Assembly (NCBI GenBank): GCA_009746045.1
Contig: RPFO01000213.1
Location: 12,318,563 to 12,366,062, forward strand
From: Mesostigma viride
Taxonomy: Eukaryota; Streptophyta; Mesostigmatophyceae; Mesostigmatales; Mesostigmataceae
DNA length: 47,500 nt
Reading direction: 5' to 3'
This document shows positions 1-9,645 of the stretch, one piece after another. Numbering within the stretch: the stretch's first letter is position 1; every line of letters starts with the position of its first letter. The notes beneath the pieces were generated by a model. That model was given only the letters and a program-made list of their open reading frames with translations. It was not told where the DNA came from and searched no databases. A program made the position numbers and the translations under genes.

Positions 1-510
1 GTGGGGGGTTGGGCGGAGGGTCACCTGTTTCCTTCGGTGAGCGTGGTGTGGGGGGGTTGGGGGCGGGGTAACATAGGTACTTCGCAGTTAATGACCATTC
101 TTCACACCGCCGCGGTTTAGAAACGAAATGCGTGTGTGGGGTTCACCAGCCACAGCATTGGCAACTTCCAAGGTGTGATCCTGGGGAAAGGGGTGATCCT
201 GGGCTTTTTGGTGCCACCCTCTGCTCTTTGTTTTGCCATGATGGGGTGATGATGATGGGGTGATTACAAAAGAGGGTCAGCCCGTTGCATAAACTAGCAA
301 GTTGGCCAAAAACGGGATGCATTGTTAAAGTTAATAAGATATATATAAATATATGCCCAGATAGTAAACCCTAGTATATGCCCAGATAGTATATGCCCAG
401 ATAGTAAACCCAGATAGGCTGGGGTGACGCTTACAATCACAAGAACTACGATTATTGCTGCAACTGTTTAAGGAACCCTAACTAGGAATACAAGTACGCC
501 CCGGTTTGCC
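1..510. other. Left edge, no gene recognised
   Basis: No coding exon is recognisable here. It probably belongs to the intron following the 741-1173 exon of the minus-strand histidine kinase gene, which has no end in the window. A short tandem motif (atatgcccagatagta with or without aaccc) is repeated about three to four times around 351-418. Confidence 0.4.
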
Positions 511-668
511 ACAATGCACCCTGAGCCCCGGCCATGCCGTTCAGCGCTCCCTCCCACATCCAAGGCTACATTAGGTCTTAAGTTCAACCCTTGGTCTGCC
601 ACATCCACCAAAGCATCCCGGGGCTATCGCAGTTATATTGAGCCCCAGCCATCAGAACCAGCTGTTTC
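511..668 (-). repeat. Two decayed copies of a downstream exon edge
   Basis: Segments 511-550 and 633-668 resemble the 3' edge of the exon at 741-1173 and its splice donor. All three share, on the minus strand, GGCTGGGGCTCA or GGCCGGGGCTCA preceded by an AGCTGG/AGCGCTG-like stretch. In the copies the donor GTGGGT has decayed. They lie in the intron directly after that exon. Confidence 0.55.
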
Positions 669-740
669 GCCAGCACCCAACTAGGACTTGAGACTAGAAG
701 TACTAGGCTGATAGCTAGGCATTGGTCCAATATGACCCAC

Positions 741-1173
741 CTTGAGCCCCAGCCGGGCCGTCCAGCTCTTCCACCGGCCCTTGCCTATGGCTCCCAGCTC
801 CTCATCCCCTGCCCTGCTCCCTCCCCCGCAGCGCTCCCCCCTCAACGCCCCTGAACTCGACGCGAGCCGCTGGAAAATACCATCTTTGGAGAAAAAGCAA
901 GGCGACTTGCGCGGTCCTGCTGGCATCTGCCCCGCCCCCGGGCCCACCCACGCCCCGCTCTGGCCACTGTACTCATTGACCCCGCGGCCGTTAGACCCCA
1001 GGGAGTCTTTCACGGGCGTACTGGCCGAAGGGTAGGGGCTGACGTGGCCCGTCACCCGGCTCAGCTCCTCAAGACCGTACGCCAAGCGCGACCTGGGGCC
1101 ACGCATGTACTGCTGGCTGGGGCTCGAGGAGGCAACGGACGCGCGGCGTGGGCGGAGATCCATGGCCGGGGGC
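741..1173 (-). CDS. Histidine kinase gene, candidate exon 5 (Ser/Gly/Pro-rich linker)
   Basis: One minus-strand frame is open across the whole interval. It is bounded by a strong acceptor (pyrimidine tract, CACCCTGCAG) at 1174 and a strong donor (CTCAAG|GTGGGT) at 740. The encoded 144 or so residues are rich in Ser, Gly, Arg and Pro, with no recognised domain; pieces read ASVASSSPSQQYMRG and GKGRWKSWTARLGLK. It starts with one leftover base, which fits the phase-2 end of the preceding candidate exon at 1766. It would be a long insert between the N and G boxes of the ATPase domain, or a linker. Assignment to the kinase rests on strand, phase and position, not on homology. Confidence 0.5.
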
Positions 1174-4100
1174 CTGCAGGGTGAGGAGGGGGTTGAGGGT
1201 GGAGAGGCGTTGGGTGGGTGGCACGGAGAGGACAGGCATATGCGTGCCAGTCTTATAACTAGATAGATGCCTAAGACACTCAATTTCTCCTTCAAATACT
1301 AAGAAAGAGAGGACAGGCATATGCGTGCCAGTCTTATAACTAGATAGATGCCTAAGACACTCAATTTCTCCTTCAAATACTAAGAAAGAGAGGACAGGCA
1401 TATGCGTGCCAGTCTTATAACTAGATAGATGCTTAAGACACTCAATTTCTCCTTCAAATACTAAGAAAGAGAGGACAGGCATATGCGTGCCAGTCTTATA
1501 ACTAGATAGATACCTAAGACACTCAAAGTCTCCTTCAAATACTAAGAAAGAAGAAATACGTTTGGCCCGACCCACCCCCTCAACGGGTGCAAAATGATCT
1601 ACACCTTAAGCCCACGCAGCCAACCCTCAAGCCTGAACAAGGGGCAGCCCACAACCGCACGCCACCTACCCTTCAACCAGGGGCATTCAACCCCTGTTAA
1701 ACTTATGCAGGCTGCCCTTCAACTGTGCACAACACACAGCGTACCCTTCAACCGCGGGCCCCCACGCCTGCGCCCCTTGCCCCAGGGACGAGGACTTCTT
1801 GCGGCCACCCGTGGGCCCCTGCTTCTTGATCTCCTCCTCGTCCCCCCCCAGTGCCCACTCGCCCGGTGCCGAGTCCTCGTCCATGTCGTGCGAGGCGGTG
1901 CCCCAGGGTGCGCCCTTGAGCACCAGCCGCACTGTCACCACGATCTCGCCCTGCTTGGTGAACTTGAGTGCGTTGGCCAGGACTGGGGGGCATAATCAGA
2001 TCAAGCACAATGCGCATAGATAAAGGCAGTGAGCTTTTCTTGATGCTTGGTGAACTTGAGTGCGTTGGCCAGGACTGGGGGGCATATTCAAATCCGAATG
2101 GGCGGGGTATCGTAACAGAGTACATGAACAGGGGTTGGGCTGAGTCAAGGAAGAACCGTGAGGCATGATGTCTGACGCAAGGAAGAACCGCGAGGTGTGA
2201 TGTCTGACGCAAGGAAGAACCGTGAGGCATGATGTCTGACGCAAGGAAGAACCGTGAGGTGTGATGTCTGACGCAAGGAAGAACCGTGAGGTGTGATGTC
2301 TGACGCAAGGAAGAACCGTGAGGTGTGATGTCTGACGCAAGGAAGAACCGTGAGGTGTGATGTCTGACGCAAGGAAGAACCGTGAGGTGTGATGTCTGAC
2401 GCAAGGAAGAACCGTGAGGTGTGATGTCTGACGCAAGGAAGAACCGTGAGGTGTGATGTCTGACGCAAGGAAGAACCGTGAGGTGTGATGTCTGACGCAA
2501 GGAAGAACCGCGAGGTGTGATGTCTTACGCAAGGAAGAACTGTGAGGTGTGATGTCTGACGCAAGGAAGAACCGTGAGGTGTGATGTCTGACGCAAGGAA
2601 GAACCGTGAGGTGTGATGTCTGACGCAAGGAAGAACCGTGAGGTGTGATGTCTGACGCAAGGAAGAACCGTGAGGTGTGATGTCTGACGCAAGGAAGAAC
2701 CGTGAGGTGTGATGTCTGACGCAAGGAAGAACCGTGAGGTGTGAAGTCTGACGCCAGGAAGAACCGTGAGGTATGATGCCTGTCTGAACTGGAGCTTGTT
2801 GGCCAGGACAGTAAAGGTCAAACAGGGGGTAAAAGAAAGGGGTTGCAACGAAACAAGGGGACTGTCAGATAGATATGGGGAACTGGCAGATACGGGGAAC
2901 TGTCAGATAAGAGGTCGTGCTTGCTAGTTGAACTTGGGCATTGGCAAGGACTGTGAGAGGCATTCCAAGGGTTTTGGCCGTGGACAGGTTCGACCGGCAA
3001 AACGTGGGCATAGTTAGATGTGAGATAATGGGCACAGTGAGACCATGGCAATAGATAGAGAATATGGCATTAAACTTTCCGTGCGGCTTGGTGATCTGGA
3101 GTGTGTTGGACGACACAACGGGACATTCCAAGGGAGCTCAATCAGGACAAGCAAGACGAGTCAGACAAAAGGGCCGGCATGGGTGAACCTGAACGTCTTG
3201 GCCAGGGGCTGAAGCATACTCAATAGAGTAGGTGAGTCAACAATGAGAGGGCACAGCTACTTCAGTAGACCGTTGGGCGAGCCCGCGGTTGCGATGCTTA
3301 CACACGTTCGTCAGGGCTTTTAGTTTTGGGTTACAAGAAAGTTGAATGGACGAAGCTGGCCACCGTGACACAAGCGCCTCCCATTCAACTGCTTGGTGGA
3401 GGGCTGCTTGGTGGAGGGCTGCTTGCCGCTTGGTGGGGGGCTGCTTGCCGCTTGGTGGGGGGCTGCTTGGTGGATCAGAGTTCCTTTGGGAACACTTTCA
3501 TGCGAGAAGATGGTATCTTGGTTAGAAATCCCAAGGGGCCAGGCCAAAGCCAAAATGTGGCTCACGGTTTGGTGACCACCTGATATCCACTAGTCCAGAA
3601 ACGTGTGCAAGGATCCATGAAGGCCCCAAAGCGCCCCATGGGTGACTCACAGTTGCTGAGGCACTGCCGCAGCCGCAGCTCGTCGCCGATGACTGTGTCA
3701 GGGACACCTGGGTGCATGCAGGTGACGGGTGGCGGCGTCGAACATGGGGCAGATTGGAGGAACCAGGGCAGTGATAGAAGATCGCATGAGGCAGGGTTTG
3801 ATAATGACAGGGATAAATTAAACTATAGGGATGTGCTGTGTGTTCTACTGGCGATGATGATAGGGATGTGCTATGTGTTATACTGTCAATCATACTGAAA
3901 AATATGTTAGTACACGGTAGCATAGGCACCTTGAAGTAGATGCCCAACAGACATCTGAGCAACGATAGCCAATTCAATTCCTTAGTCCCCAAAACCTTCT
4001 CCTCTGCCGGTGATGTCGATGAGATGATGAAGCCACCGACAACAACCACTCCTCAAAAGATACTACGGATGACAGGCGTAGGGGACTACTATAAATATAA

Positions 4101-7100
4101 CCACAAGACCATAAGCACGACTGCAACATGATCCGTTATAACATGATAACACTGACGACAATGACGACAACCACAATGATGTCGATGCCGACAATGACAA
4201 CTCCAAGTGGCTGATTCTGATCTTCTAAGTAAGGGGGTTCTAATCTTCAAAGTGGGTGGATTCCAATCTTCGAAGTGGGTGGAGTCCAATCTTCGAAGTG
4301 GGGGGATTCCAATCTTCGAAGTGGCTGGATTCCGATCTTCAAGCAGAGCACCGGGCTGCTCTCCGATTACAAGCACGGCGCTGCCACTCACCCGGGTGCA
4401 CTCACTGATGGCTGATAAGGCCGACCTTCCTCACCCAGCAGTCCTGCGCAAACAGCATCGTGACCACTCTACCGTGACCTGCATACCACTATACCGACAC
4501 TCTCTAGACCATGCCGGCACTCACCCGGGTGCACGTGGCAGATGAGGTCGATGTTCCGGTCGCGGCTGTCCTGCGCAAACAGCATGGTCACGTCCTCCAC
4601 GACGAGTGCCGCCGAGAACGGGCGCGGGTCCATGACCAGCTTCCCGGCCTCAATTTTGGAGTAGTCGAGGATGTCGTCGATGACGGAGCGCAGCTGCTTG
4701 CCAGACTTAAGCATCACGTCCAGCAGCTCGCGCTGCTCCTCCGAGGGGGAGGTGTCCCCCAGGAGGGAGCACATGCCGAGAAGGCCATTAAGGGGTGTGC
4801 GCAGCTCGTGCGACCTGTACCCCCCCCAAAAAAGGCAGAGGGCAGAGGGCAGGGGGGAGTTGGTGGCAAGTTTGTGGTCAGTGTGGTCGTGAGAATGCGT
4901 GCGCCGTGCGCGCCAGGGACCGGGCGGCCATCATGAGGTGACGATACTGTGACCAGGGACACTATCAGCAGAAGTTTCAAGGAAAAGATAGTTTGTGAAA
5001 AGTAGAAGCTCAGCTTGTGCGAACTGGATACACAAAGATGCTCGCAAGTAATGGCGAACCATTGATATGAGAGAGGAGTATTAGCAACCCGAGTGGCATG
5101 CGCAGCTCATGCGACCTCAGGTAATGATGGCAACTATCACGTCGACGATGATAGTTGCCACCATGATGACGTGACTGGCCGCCATGATGACATGACAGGG
5201 GTGCTGGCAGGCAGATTGCAGCTCATGTCACGCGCAACAGGTCGGGGTCGGGGGCAGGGGTTGCGGTCCGTATGATATGACGCAAGGGTGAGTGCAGACC
5301 GTTGCGGATGAAAGACTTACGATGAATGGATGCAGGGGGCGCCCGCAGTATCGCAACGAGAATCGCACCTTCGCAACTTTCCAGGAGGACCAAGAAACCA
5401 GGCAGACCTAATGTTAGCTGGCAAACGTACCTTGGTAAGGTTATAACTCCTTGCAGTAGTATGATTTTTTGAAAGGGAAGATGCCACGGTGTGCCTCTAC
5501 CTGTCCTTAACATAACCGCACGATAAATTTTTTTGCCATGTTGCGATTCTTGTTGCGATATACTGCAGGTGCCCCGTGTACGAAACGACCGTTAACAGGC
5601 AGTGTCAGCAGAGTGGCGTGCGCAGCTCGTGGGAACTGCATGGAGATTAAGCACAGGAGTTCACGACAGGTTGCTACGGGGACTGGTAATCGTGGCAGTT
5701 AATCGCGACAGGTTGCTACGGGGACTGGTAATCGTGGCAGTTAATCGCGACAGGTTGCTACGGGGACTGGTAATCATGGCAGTTAATCGCGACAGGTTGC
5801 TACGGGGACTGGTAATCGTGGCAGTTTATCGCGACAGGTTGCTACGGGGACTGGTAATCGTGGCAGTTTATCGCGACAGGTTGCTACGGGGACTGGTAAT
5901 CGTGGCAGTTTATCGCGACAGGTTGCTACGGGGACTGGTAATCGTGGCAGTTTATCGCGACAGGTTGCTACGGGGACTGGTAATCGTGGCAGTTTATCGC
6001 GACAGGTTGCTACGGGGACTGGTAATCGTGGCAGTTTATCGCGACAGGTTGCTACGGGGACTGGTAATCGTGGCAGTTTATCGCGACAGGTTGCTACGGG
6101 GACTGGTAATCGTGGCAGTTTATCGCGACAGGTTGCTACGGGGACTGGTAATCATGGCAGTTAATCGCGACAGGTTGCTACGGGGACTGGTAATCGTGGC
6201 AGTTAATCGCGACAGGTTGCTACGGGGACTGGTAATGGTGGCAGTTAATCACGACAGGTTGCTAGGGGGACTGGTAATCGTGGCAGTTAATCGCGACAGG
6301 TTGCTACGGGGACTGGTAATCGTGGCAGTTAATCGCGACAGGTTGCTACGGGGACTGGTAATCGTGGCAGTTAATCGCGACAGGTTGCTACGGGGACTGG
6401 TAATCATGGCAGCTAATCGCGACAGGTTGCTACGGGGACTGGTACTCGTGGCAGTTAATCGCGACAGGTTGCTACGGGGACTGGTAATCGTGGCTATTAA
6501 TCGCGACAGGTTGCTACGGGGACTGGTAATCATGGCAGTTAATCGCGACAGGTTGCTACGGGGACTGGTAATCATGGCAGCTAATCGCGACAGGTTGCTA
6601 CGGGGACTGGTAATCGTGGCAGTTTATCGCGACAGGTTGCTACGGGGACTGGTAATCGTGGCAGTTTATCGCGACAGGTTGCTACGGGGACTGGTAATCG
6701 TGGCAGTTTATCACGACAGGTTGCTACGGGGACTGGTAATCATGGCAGTTAATCGCGACAGGTTGCTACGGGGACTGGTAATCGTGGCAGTTTATCGCGA
6801 CAGGTTGCTACGGGGACTGGTACTCGTGGCAGTTAATCGCGACAGGTTGCTACGGGGACTGGTAATCATGGCAGTTAATCGCGACAGGTTGCTACGGGGA
6901 CTGGTACTCGTGGCAGTTAATCGCGACAGGTTGCTACGGGGACTGGTAATCGTGGCTATTAATCGCGACAGGTTGCTATGGACGCGAGAGTAAGCGGCGG
7001 AAGCACAAGATGGCACTACGGCTTTGCAAGGCAACCCCCAAGGCAACCCCGCAGGGGCTTTGCAAGGGTGTTGGATCGTGAAAATGAGGCAGACTAAATG

Positions 7101-8790
7101 TGGGGGTCCGTACTGGGCGGCGATAAGTTATGTCATGACCCACGAGCGTGACATAGAAGGGTCTCAACAATGTGACAGCAAACGAGCGTGACAGAGAATA
7201 ATCCAAACGATCACAGCGGCGCAGCTAGGGGGGCCTGCAAGCAGTGGGCGCGGGGCTGGGCACGCCAGGCCTGCAGGCGGCAATGAGTAGTTTGTCAGGC
7301 CTGACTACTGCTAGTGTTGATCGCGGTGGTGGTGGTGGTGCTGCTGGTGCTGCATGATCTGGTGGTGGTGGTGGTGGTGGTGGTGGTGGTGGTGGTGGTG
7401 GTGGTGGTGGTGGTGGTGGTGGTGGTGGTGGTGGTGGTGGTGGTGGTGGTGGTGGTGGTGGTGGTGGTGGTGGTGGTGGTGGTGGTGGTGGTGGTGGTGG
7501 TGGTGGTGGTGGTGGTGGTGGTGGTGGTGGTGGTGGTGGTGGTGGTGGTGGTGTGGTGGTGGTGGTGGTGGTGGTGGTGGTGGTGGAGGTGGTGGTGGTG
7601 GTGGTGGTGGTGGTGGTGGTGGTGGTGGTGGTGGTGGTGGTGGTGGTGGTGGTGGTGGTGGTGGTGGTGGTGGTGGTGGTGGTGGTGGTGGTGGTGGTGG
7701 TGGTGGTGGTGGTGGTGGTGGTGGTGGTGGTGGTGGTGGTGGTGGTGGTGGTGGTGGTGGTGGTGGTGGTGGTGGTGGTGGTGGTGGTGGTGGTGAGGGT
7801 GGCGCCGTTGTGGCGATTGCGAGGGAGAAGGTGGCGAGGTCACACCAAGCATTGCGGTGGGGTATGCCAGAATCACTGTCTGTTGACGTACATGTGTGCG
7901 AGGAACGAGTGCCGTGACACCGCCGAGTGGACGGCCGCGTCGCGCGCCTGCTTGAGTATGCGCGAGCGCTCGAGCTGGATCAGCTCCCGCTGCTCCAGCT
8001 GGGCCATCAGCTCCCGGTACCTCAGCTTGTTCACGAAGCTGAACAACGCGACGAGGAACAGGATGACCATCTGGCCCGCCAGTGAGAGCGCGTTGATGCC
8101 CGGGCTGACCCCGAATGCCGCGTCCAGGAAATGGACCAATAGGATGCAGAGACCGCTGATGCATACCCAGACCATGACCGTCGCCCCCGGGAAGTCAAGC
8201 AGGATAAACGACCCATACATCGGGCAGATGCTGATGTACCAGGTGGCCGTGGAGGTCGAGCCGTCGCCCGCCAGGGCCCCTGCCGCGATTGAGAGGGAGT
8301 TGAGCGTGATCAGGAACAGGGCGGCATGCTCGGTGATGCGGGAGCTGCCTTTCTGGCGCTGGAACGCCACCGAGACTTTTGCAAAGGACAGGCAGTCGAG
8401 CCGCTGGACGAACCGCGCGATGGGGCAGGAGCTCTCGGTGATTGGGTTTTTGTCCGCGGTGAACTTCCAGGAGATGCAGCGGTGGACGGAGCCGTAGCGG
8501 GACACCCACCAGCAGATGCCGGCGTGCAGGAGCGCCGTGCCCGCTTGGATGCAACCGCCCGCGATCTCGTCCGCCTCCGTGCCCATCGTGAAAGTCCAGA
8601 TGCTGTACACGGAGTAGACGACGGCCGCCAGGAAGCATGCGACCCGGATGTAACGGAACTCCCTGCAAACCTGGCAGGCTACTTCGGGCGCGGCCGTCGC
8701 CTCCGGCGGCTCGCAGGGCACCACGTGGCACGCCGCATCCGCAGCGATGCTTGCGCCTAGCTCCCTGCTAGCGCCTTTGGTGGACGCCAT
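741..8790 (-). CDS. Gene span: six-TM sensor histidine kinase, 3' part outside the window
   Basis: This is the span of a split gene for a membrane sensor histidine kinase, read right to left. Exons placed: 8790-7892, 4814-4525, 3707-3651, 1982-about 1766 and probably 1173-741. The first four join without frame breaks at GT-AG sites: CAC AT|G TCG CAC gives H-M-S-H, CCG G|GT gives P-G-V, and AAC T|TC gives N-F. The product has a six-helix membrane region, a coiled coil, a dimerisation/phosphoacceptor domain with HMSHELRTPLNG, and the ATPase N box (RLRQCLSN-FLANALKFT). G1/G2 boxes and any receiver domain must lie left of base 1. Such kinases autophosphorylate on the H-box histidine and pass the phosphate to a receiver aspartate. 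No PAS, GAF or CHASE domain is visible, so the ligand is unknown. Introns are up to 3.1 kb and filled with minisatellites and duplicated exon edges. Confidence 0.9.
1227..1555. repeat. 81-bp tandem repeat, four copies
   Basis: Four copies with exact 81-base spacing (tgcgtgccag at 1241, 1322, 1403 and 1484). They lie in the kinase intron, and on the minus strand the last unit runs into the pyrimidine tract before the acceptor at 1174. The unit is 27 codons long, so the open minus-strand frame through it is expected and is not evidence of coding. Confidence 0.9.
1668..1752 (-). repeat. Degenerate copies of GTTGAAGGG after exon 4
   Basis: On the minus strand the motif GTTGAAGGG occurs at about 1744-1752, 1710-1718 and 1671-1679, with weaker forms (GTTGAATGCC) between. 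They lie just beyond the 3' end of the N-box exon and look like another small set of duplicated junction sequence. Confidence 0.4.
1766..1982 (-). CDS. Histidine kinase gene, exon 4 (ATPase N box)
   Basis: The acceptor is ATGCCCCCCAG before 1982. The exon opens with TC, completing a Phe codon with the last base of exon 3, then reads LANALKFTKQGEIVVTVRLV. This is the N box of the GHKL/HATPase_c fold (Asn and the KFT turn), which binds Mg-ATP. After it comes a charged insert with DMDEDSAPGEW and GGDEEEIKKQGPTGGRKK, not typical of the family at this point. The 3' end is uncertain. A donor at 1765 (GCAGGC|GTGGGG) leaves phase 2, which matches the next exon; a GTTGAA alternative at 1752 would not. 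Confidence 0.75.
2045..3210 (-). repeat. Ladder of five copies of the exon 4 acceptor edge
   Basis: The intron before exon 4 holds repeated copies of the junction between acceptor and exon start. The copy at 2045-2086 is identical to 1953-1994 over 42 bases, including the CCCCCCAG acceptor and the first codons (LANALKFTK). Increasingly decayed copies lie at 2784-2811 (LANKLQF), 2928-2955 (LANAQV), 3086-3120 (SNTLQITK) and 3181-3210 (LAKTFRFT). All are on the same strand and in the same orientation as the exon. Confidence 0.8.
2146..2777. repeat. 32-bp minisatellite, about 20 copies
   Basis: The unit is gacgcaaggaagaaccgtga plus ggtgtgatgtct, nearly invariant, with gtgtgatg/gcatgatg variants. 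It sits between the near-exact exon-edge copy at 2045 and the decayed one at 2784. Because 32 is not a multiple of three and the unit lacks minus-strand stops, all three minus frames stay open; no gene is implied. Confidence 0.95.
3216..3650. other. Intron sequence between exons 3 and 4
   Basis: Non-coding sequence in the kinase intron. Around 3390-3475 a short motif (gcttggtggagggct / gccgcttggtggggggct) is repeated about five times. Nothing else is recognised. Confidence 0.5.
3651..3707 (-). CDS. Histidine kinase gene, exon 3 (start of ATPase domain)
   Basis: A 57-base exon between acceptor GCATGCACCCAG and donor AACT|GTGAGT. It reads VPDTVIGDELRLRQCLSN, the conserved lead-in to the N box in histidine kinases (GD-x-x-RLRQ-x-L-x-N). 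The flanking phases (completes G, leaves T) match exons 2 and 4 exactly. The exon is too short for a standard ORF search and was found from the family motif. Confidence 0.88.
4230..4345. repeat. 24-bp degenerate tandem repeat, about five copies
   Basis: The unit is approximately gtgggtggattccaatcttcgaa, drifting along the array. It lies in the kinase intron just beyond the duplicated donor edge at 4386. Confidence 0.8.
4386..4472 (-). repeat. Copy of the exon 2 3' edge with intact donor
   Basis: On the minus strand this repeats the end of the H-box exon and its donor. It carries ATGCTGTTTGCGCAGGAC and, further on, GTGCACCCGG|GTGAGTG, exactly the true junction at 4525/4524. The middle has diverged. 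The copy is offset about 127-133 bases from the original, so it is a tandem duplication across the exon-intron junction that kept a usable 5' splice site. Confidence 0.8.
4525..4814 (-). CDS. Histidine kinase gene, exon 2 (H box)
   Basis: A 290-base exon after acceptor CTGTACAG, ending CACCCGG|GTGAGT. It supplies the G that completes the Met codon of HMSHELRTPLNG, then 96 codons. Residues read SHELRTPLNGLLGMCSLLGD near the start and DDILDYSKIEAGKLVMD in the middle: the two helices of the HisKA dimerisation domain, with the phosphoacceptor His directly after the Ser and the conserved E-L-R-T-P-L turn. It ends before the ATPase domain (DLICHVHP). All hallmark residues are present, so this looks like an active kinase domain. 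Confidence 0.93.
4815..5090. other. Intron sequence before exon 2
   Basis: Part of intron 1. A C run (the G run on the minus strand) lies next to the exon 2 acceptor. No other feature is seen. Confidence 0.4.
5091..5640 (-). repeat. Two pseudo-copies of the H-box exon start in intron 1
   Basis: On the minus strand, 5120-5091 reads CTGAG then GTCGCATGAGCTGCGCATGCCACTC (SHELRMPL), and 5640-5611 reads TGCAG then TTCCCACGAGCTGCGCACGCCACTC (SHELRTPL, then Cys and a stop). Both match the acceptor edge of exon 2 at 4814. A weaker third match (CATGAGCTGC) lies near 5217-5230. They are same-strand, upstream copies of an acceptor junction. Splicing to either would truncate or alter the H box. Confidence 0.75.
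5660..6982. repeat. 42-bp minisatellite, about 31 copies
   Basis: The unit is cgcgacaggttgctacgggg plus actggtaatcgtggcagttaat, with point variants (gttaat/gtttat, cgtgg/catgg) that recur in blocks. As 42 bases make 14 codons, one plus-strand frame stays open for 463 codons (DRLLRGLVIVAVNR repeated). It lies on the antisense strand of the kinase intron, so it is treated as a repeat, not a protein. Confidence 0.95.
7321..7797. repeat. GGT trinucleotide array, about 150 units
   Basis: (GGT)n with two visible interruptions, a missing base near 7552 and GGA near 7587. It lies in kinase intron 1, about 100 bases from the exon 1 donor. Transcribed as (ACC)n in the gene's sense. The frames encoding runs of Trp, Val, Gly, His or Thr are trivial. 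Confidence 0.98.
7892..8790 (-). CDS. Histidine kinase gene, exon 1 (six-TM sensor and coiled coil)
   Basis: The exon starts at the ATG at 8790 (context AACAATGGCG) and ends CACAT|GTACGT at 7892. It encodes about 300 residues: a soluble N-terminus with several Cys; hydrophobic helices near residues 49-67, 76-97, 153-174, 183-199, 203-222 and 234-254; and a charged coiled coil near 256-285 (LMAQLEQRELIQLERSR) leading to SRHSFLAHM, the first half of the H box. Helices and coiled coil directly abut the kinase core, without a PAS or HAMP domain that I can recognise. An in-frame ATG at 8841 would add 17 residues but has a poor context and lies inside an upstream ORF, so 8790 was preferred. Confidence 0.88.
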
Positions 8791-8804
8791 TGTTATAATA
8801 GCTT

Positions 8805-8885
8805 TCAATTTAGGAATCCCACCAATGGCACTTGCACGCATCCATCAGGCGTTGCTGCAATGTCCATCTTCGACTTTTCGGGCAT
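8805..8885 (-). promoter_or_regulatory. Upstream ORF before the histidine kinase start
   Basis: A 26-codon ORF on the minus strand (begins MPEKSKMDIAATPDG) in a different frame from the kinase. It ends with TGA 14 bases before the preferred ATG at 8790. If transcribed in the leader it would force reinitiation or leaky scanning and could lower translation. The transcript start is unknown. Confidence 0.35.
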
Positions 8886-9645
8886 GGTGGCAGCCAGTGC
8901 CACTCCAACTAATACCGGATTAGCAGAAGAATCCCTCACAATGATAAGTTTGCATGGTTCCAATTTCTTGAACTCCATTATCCTGCCCCCCCTGGTAACG
9001 TGGCATCCCTCGCAAAGATCATCGCCTTGCGAGTTCCCCCTTCATAGGCTGCCCTAGTAAGTTTACCCAAAGCGCTCTTATCTCAGTGGCTGTACTGTGT
9101 GCCCTGCTATCGCATCGACATCTAGCTGTATAGTAATACGCCTAGCGCGGGCGCAACAAAATGAAGTACAGCAAAATTCACTGTTACGAGCCAGAAATGT
9201 GCGTCACACATCTCACATCTGTTATATATGTCGCGAAAACGTGTGTTCGATCCGGTCGATTATCGACACAAGGAATCATGTAAGATCTTACTGGCGCCTG
9301 GCGGTGGGGAGTTAATAATCGCTCATAAATACTGGCTGAATGCGGAAGAGCGTTCGCCACAAATTAACACAAGTCGGCCACGCGGGGCACGTGAGATCAG
9401 TGCGCCTGGTGCCACTTGGGATGGATTCCAGACAAGCTAAGTGGACACGAGAGCCAAAGGGTCCTTGAAGTGTATCTTACGTTGCCTGGCGCGGTCAGCT
9501 TTGTCAGCGTCAAGCACGCTGGTTCTAGATTCAGACGGGAGAACGCGCGCCATGTCCAAAATTGATTAGTATTGAATGCACTTGCTCTTTCGTAACATGC
9601 CGTATCGTAAGGTGATGCTGCGAATCGCAACAGAGGAGTTAATCT
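8886..9645. other. Intergenic, nothing recognised
   Basis: Upstream flank of the kinase gene. Short ORFs on both strands show no family features. A promoter is expected here but no clear TATA box or other element could be assigned. Confidence 0.4.

Noticed and set aside
1069-1575. 168-codon minus-strand ORF with 27-residue repeats
   Set aside because: Comes from the 81-bp intronic repeat plus an out-of-frame part of the exon at 741-1173.
5602-6993. 463-codon repeat protein (DRLLRGLVIVAVNR units)
   Set aside because: A 42-bp minisatellite antisense to a kinase intron; openness follows from the unit being 14 codons. No codon-position bias in the variants was evident.
7295-8164. Poly-His/Thr, poly-Trp or poly-Val proteins
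   Set aside because: Translations of the (GGT)n array.
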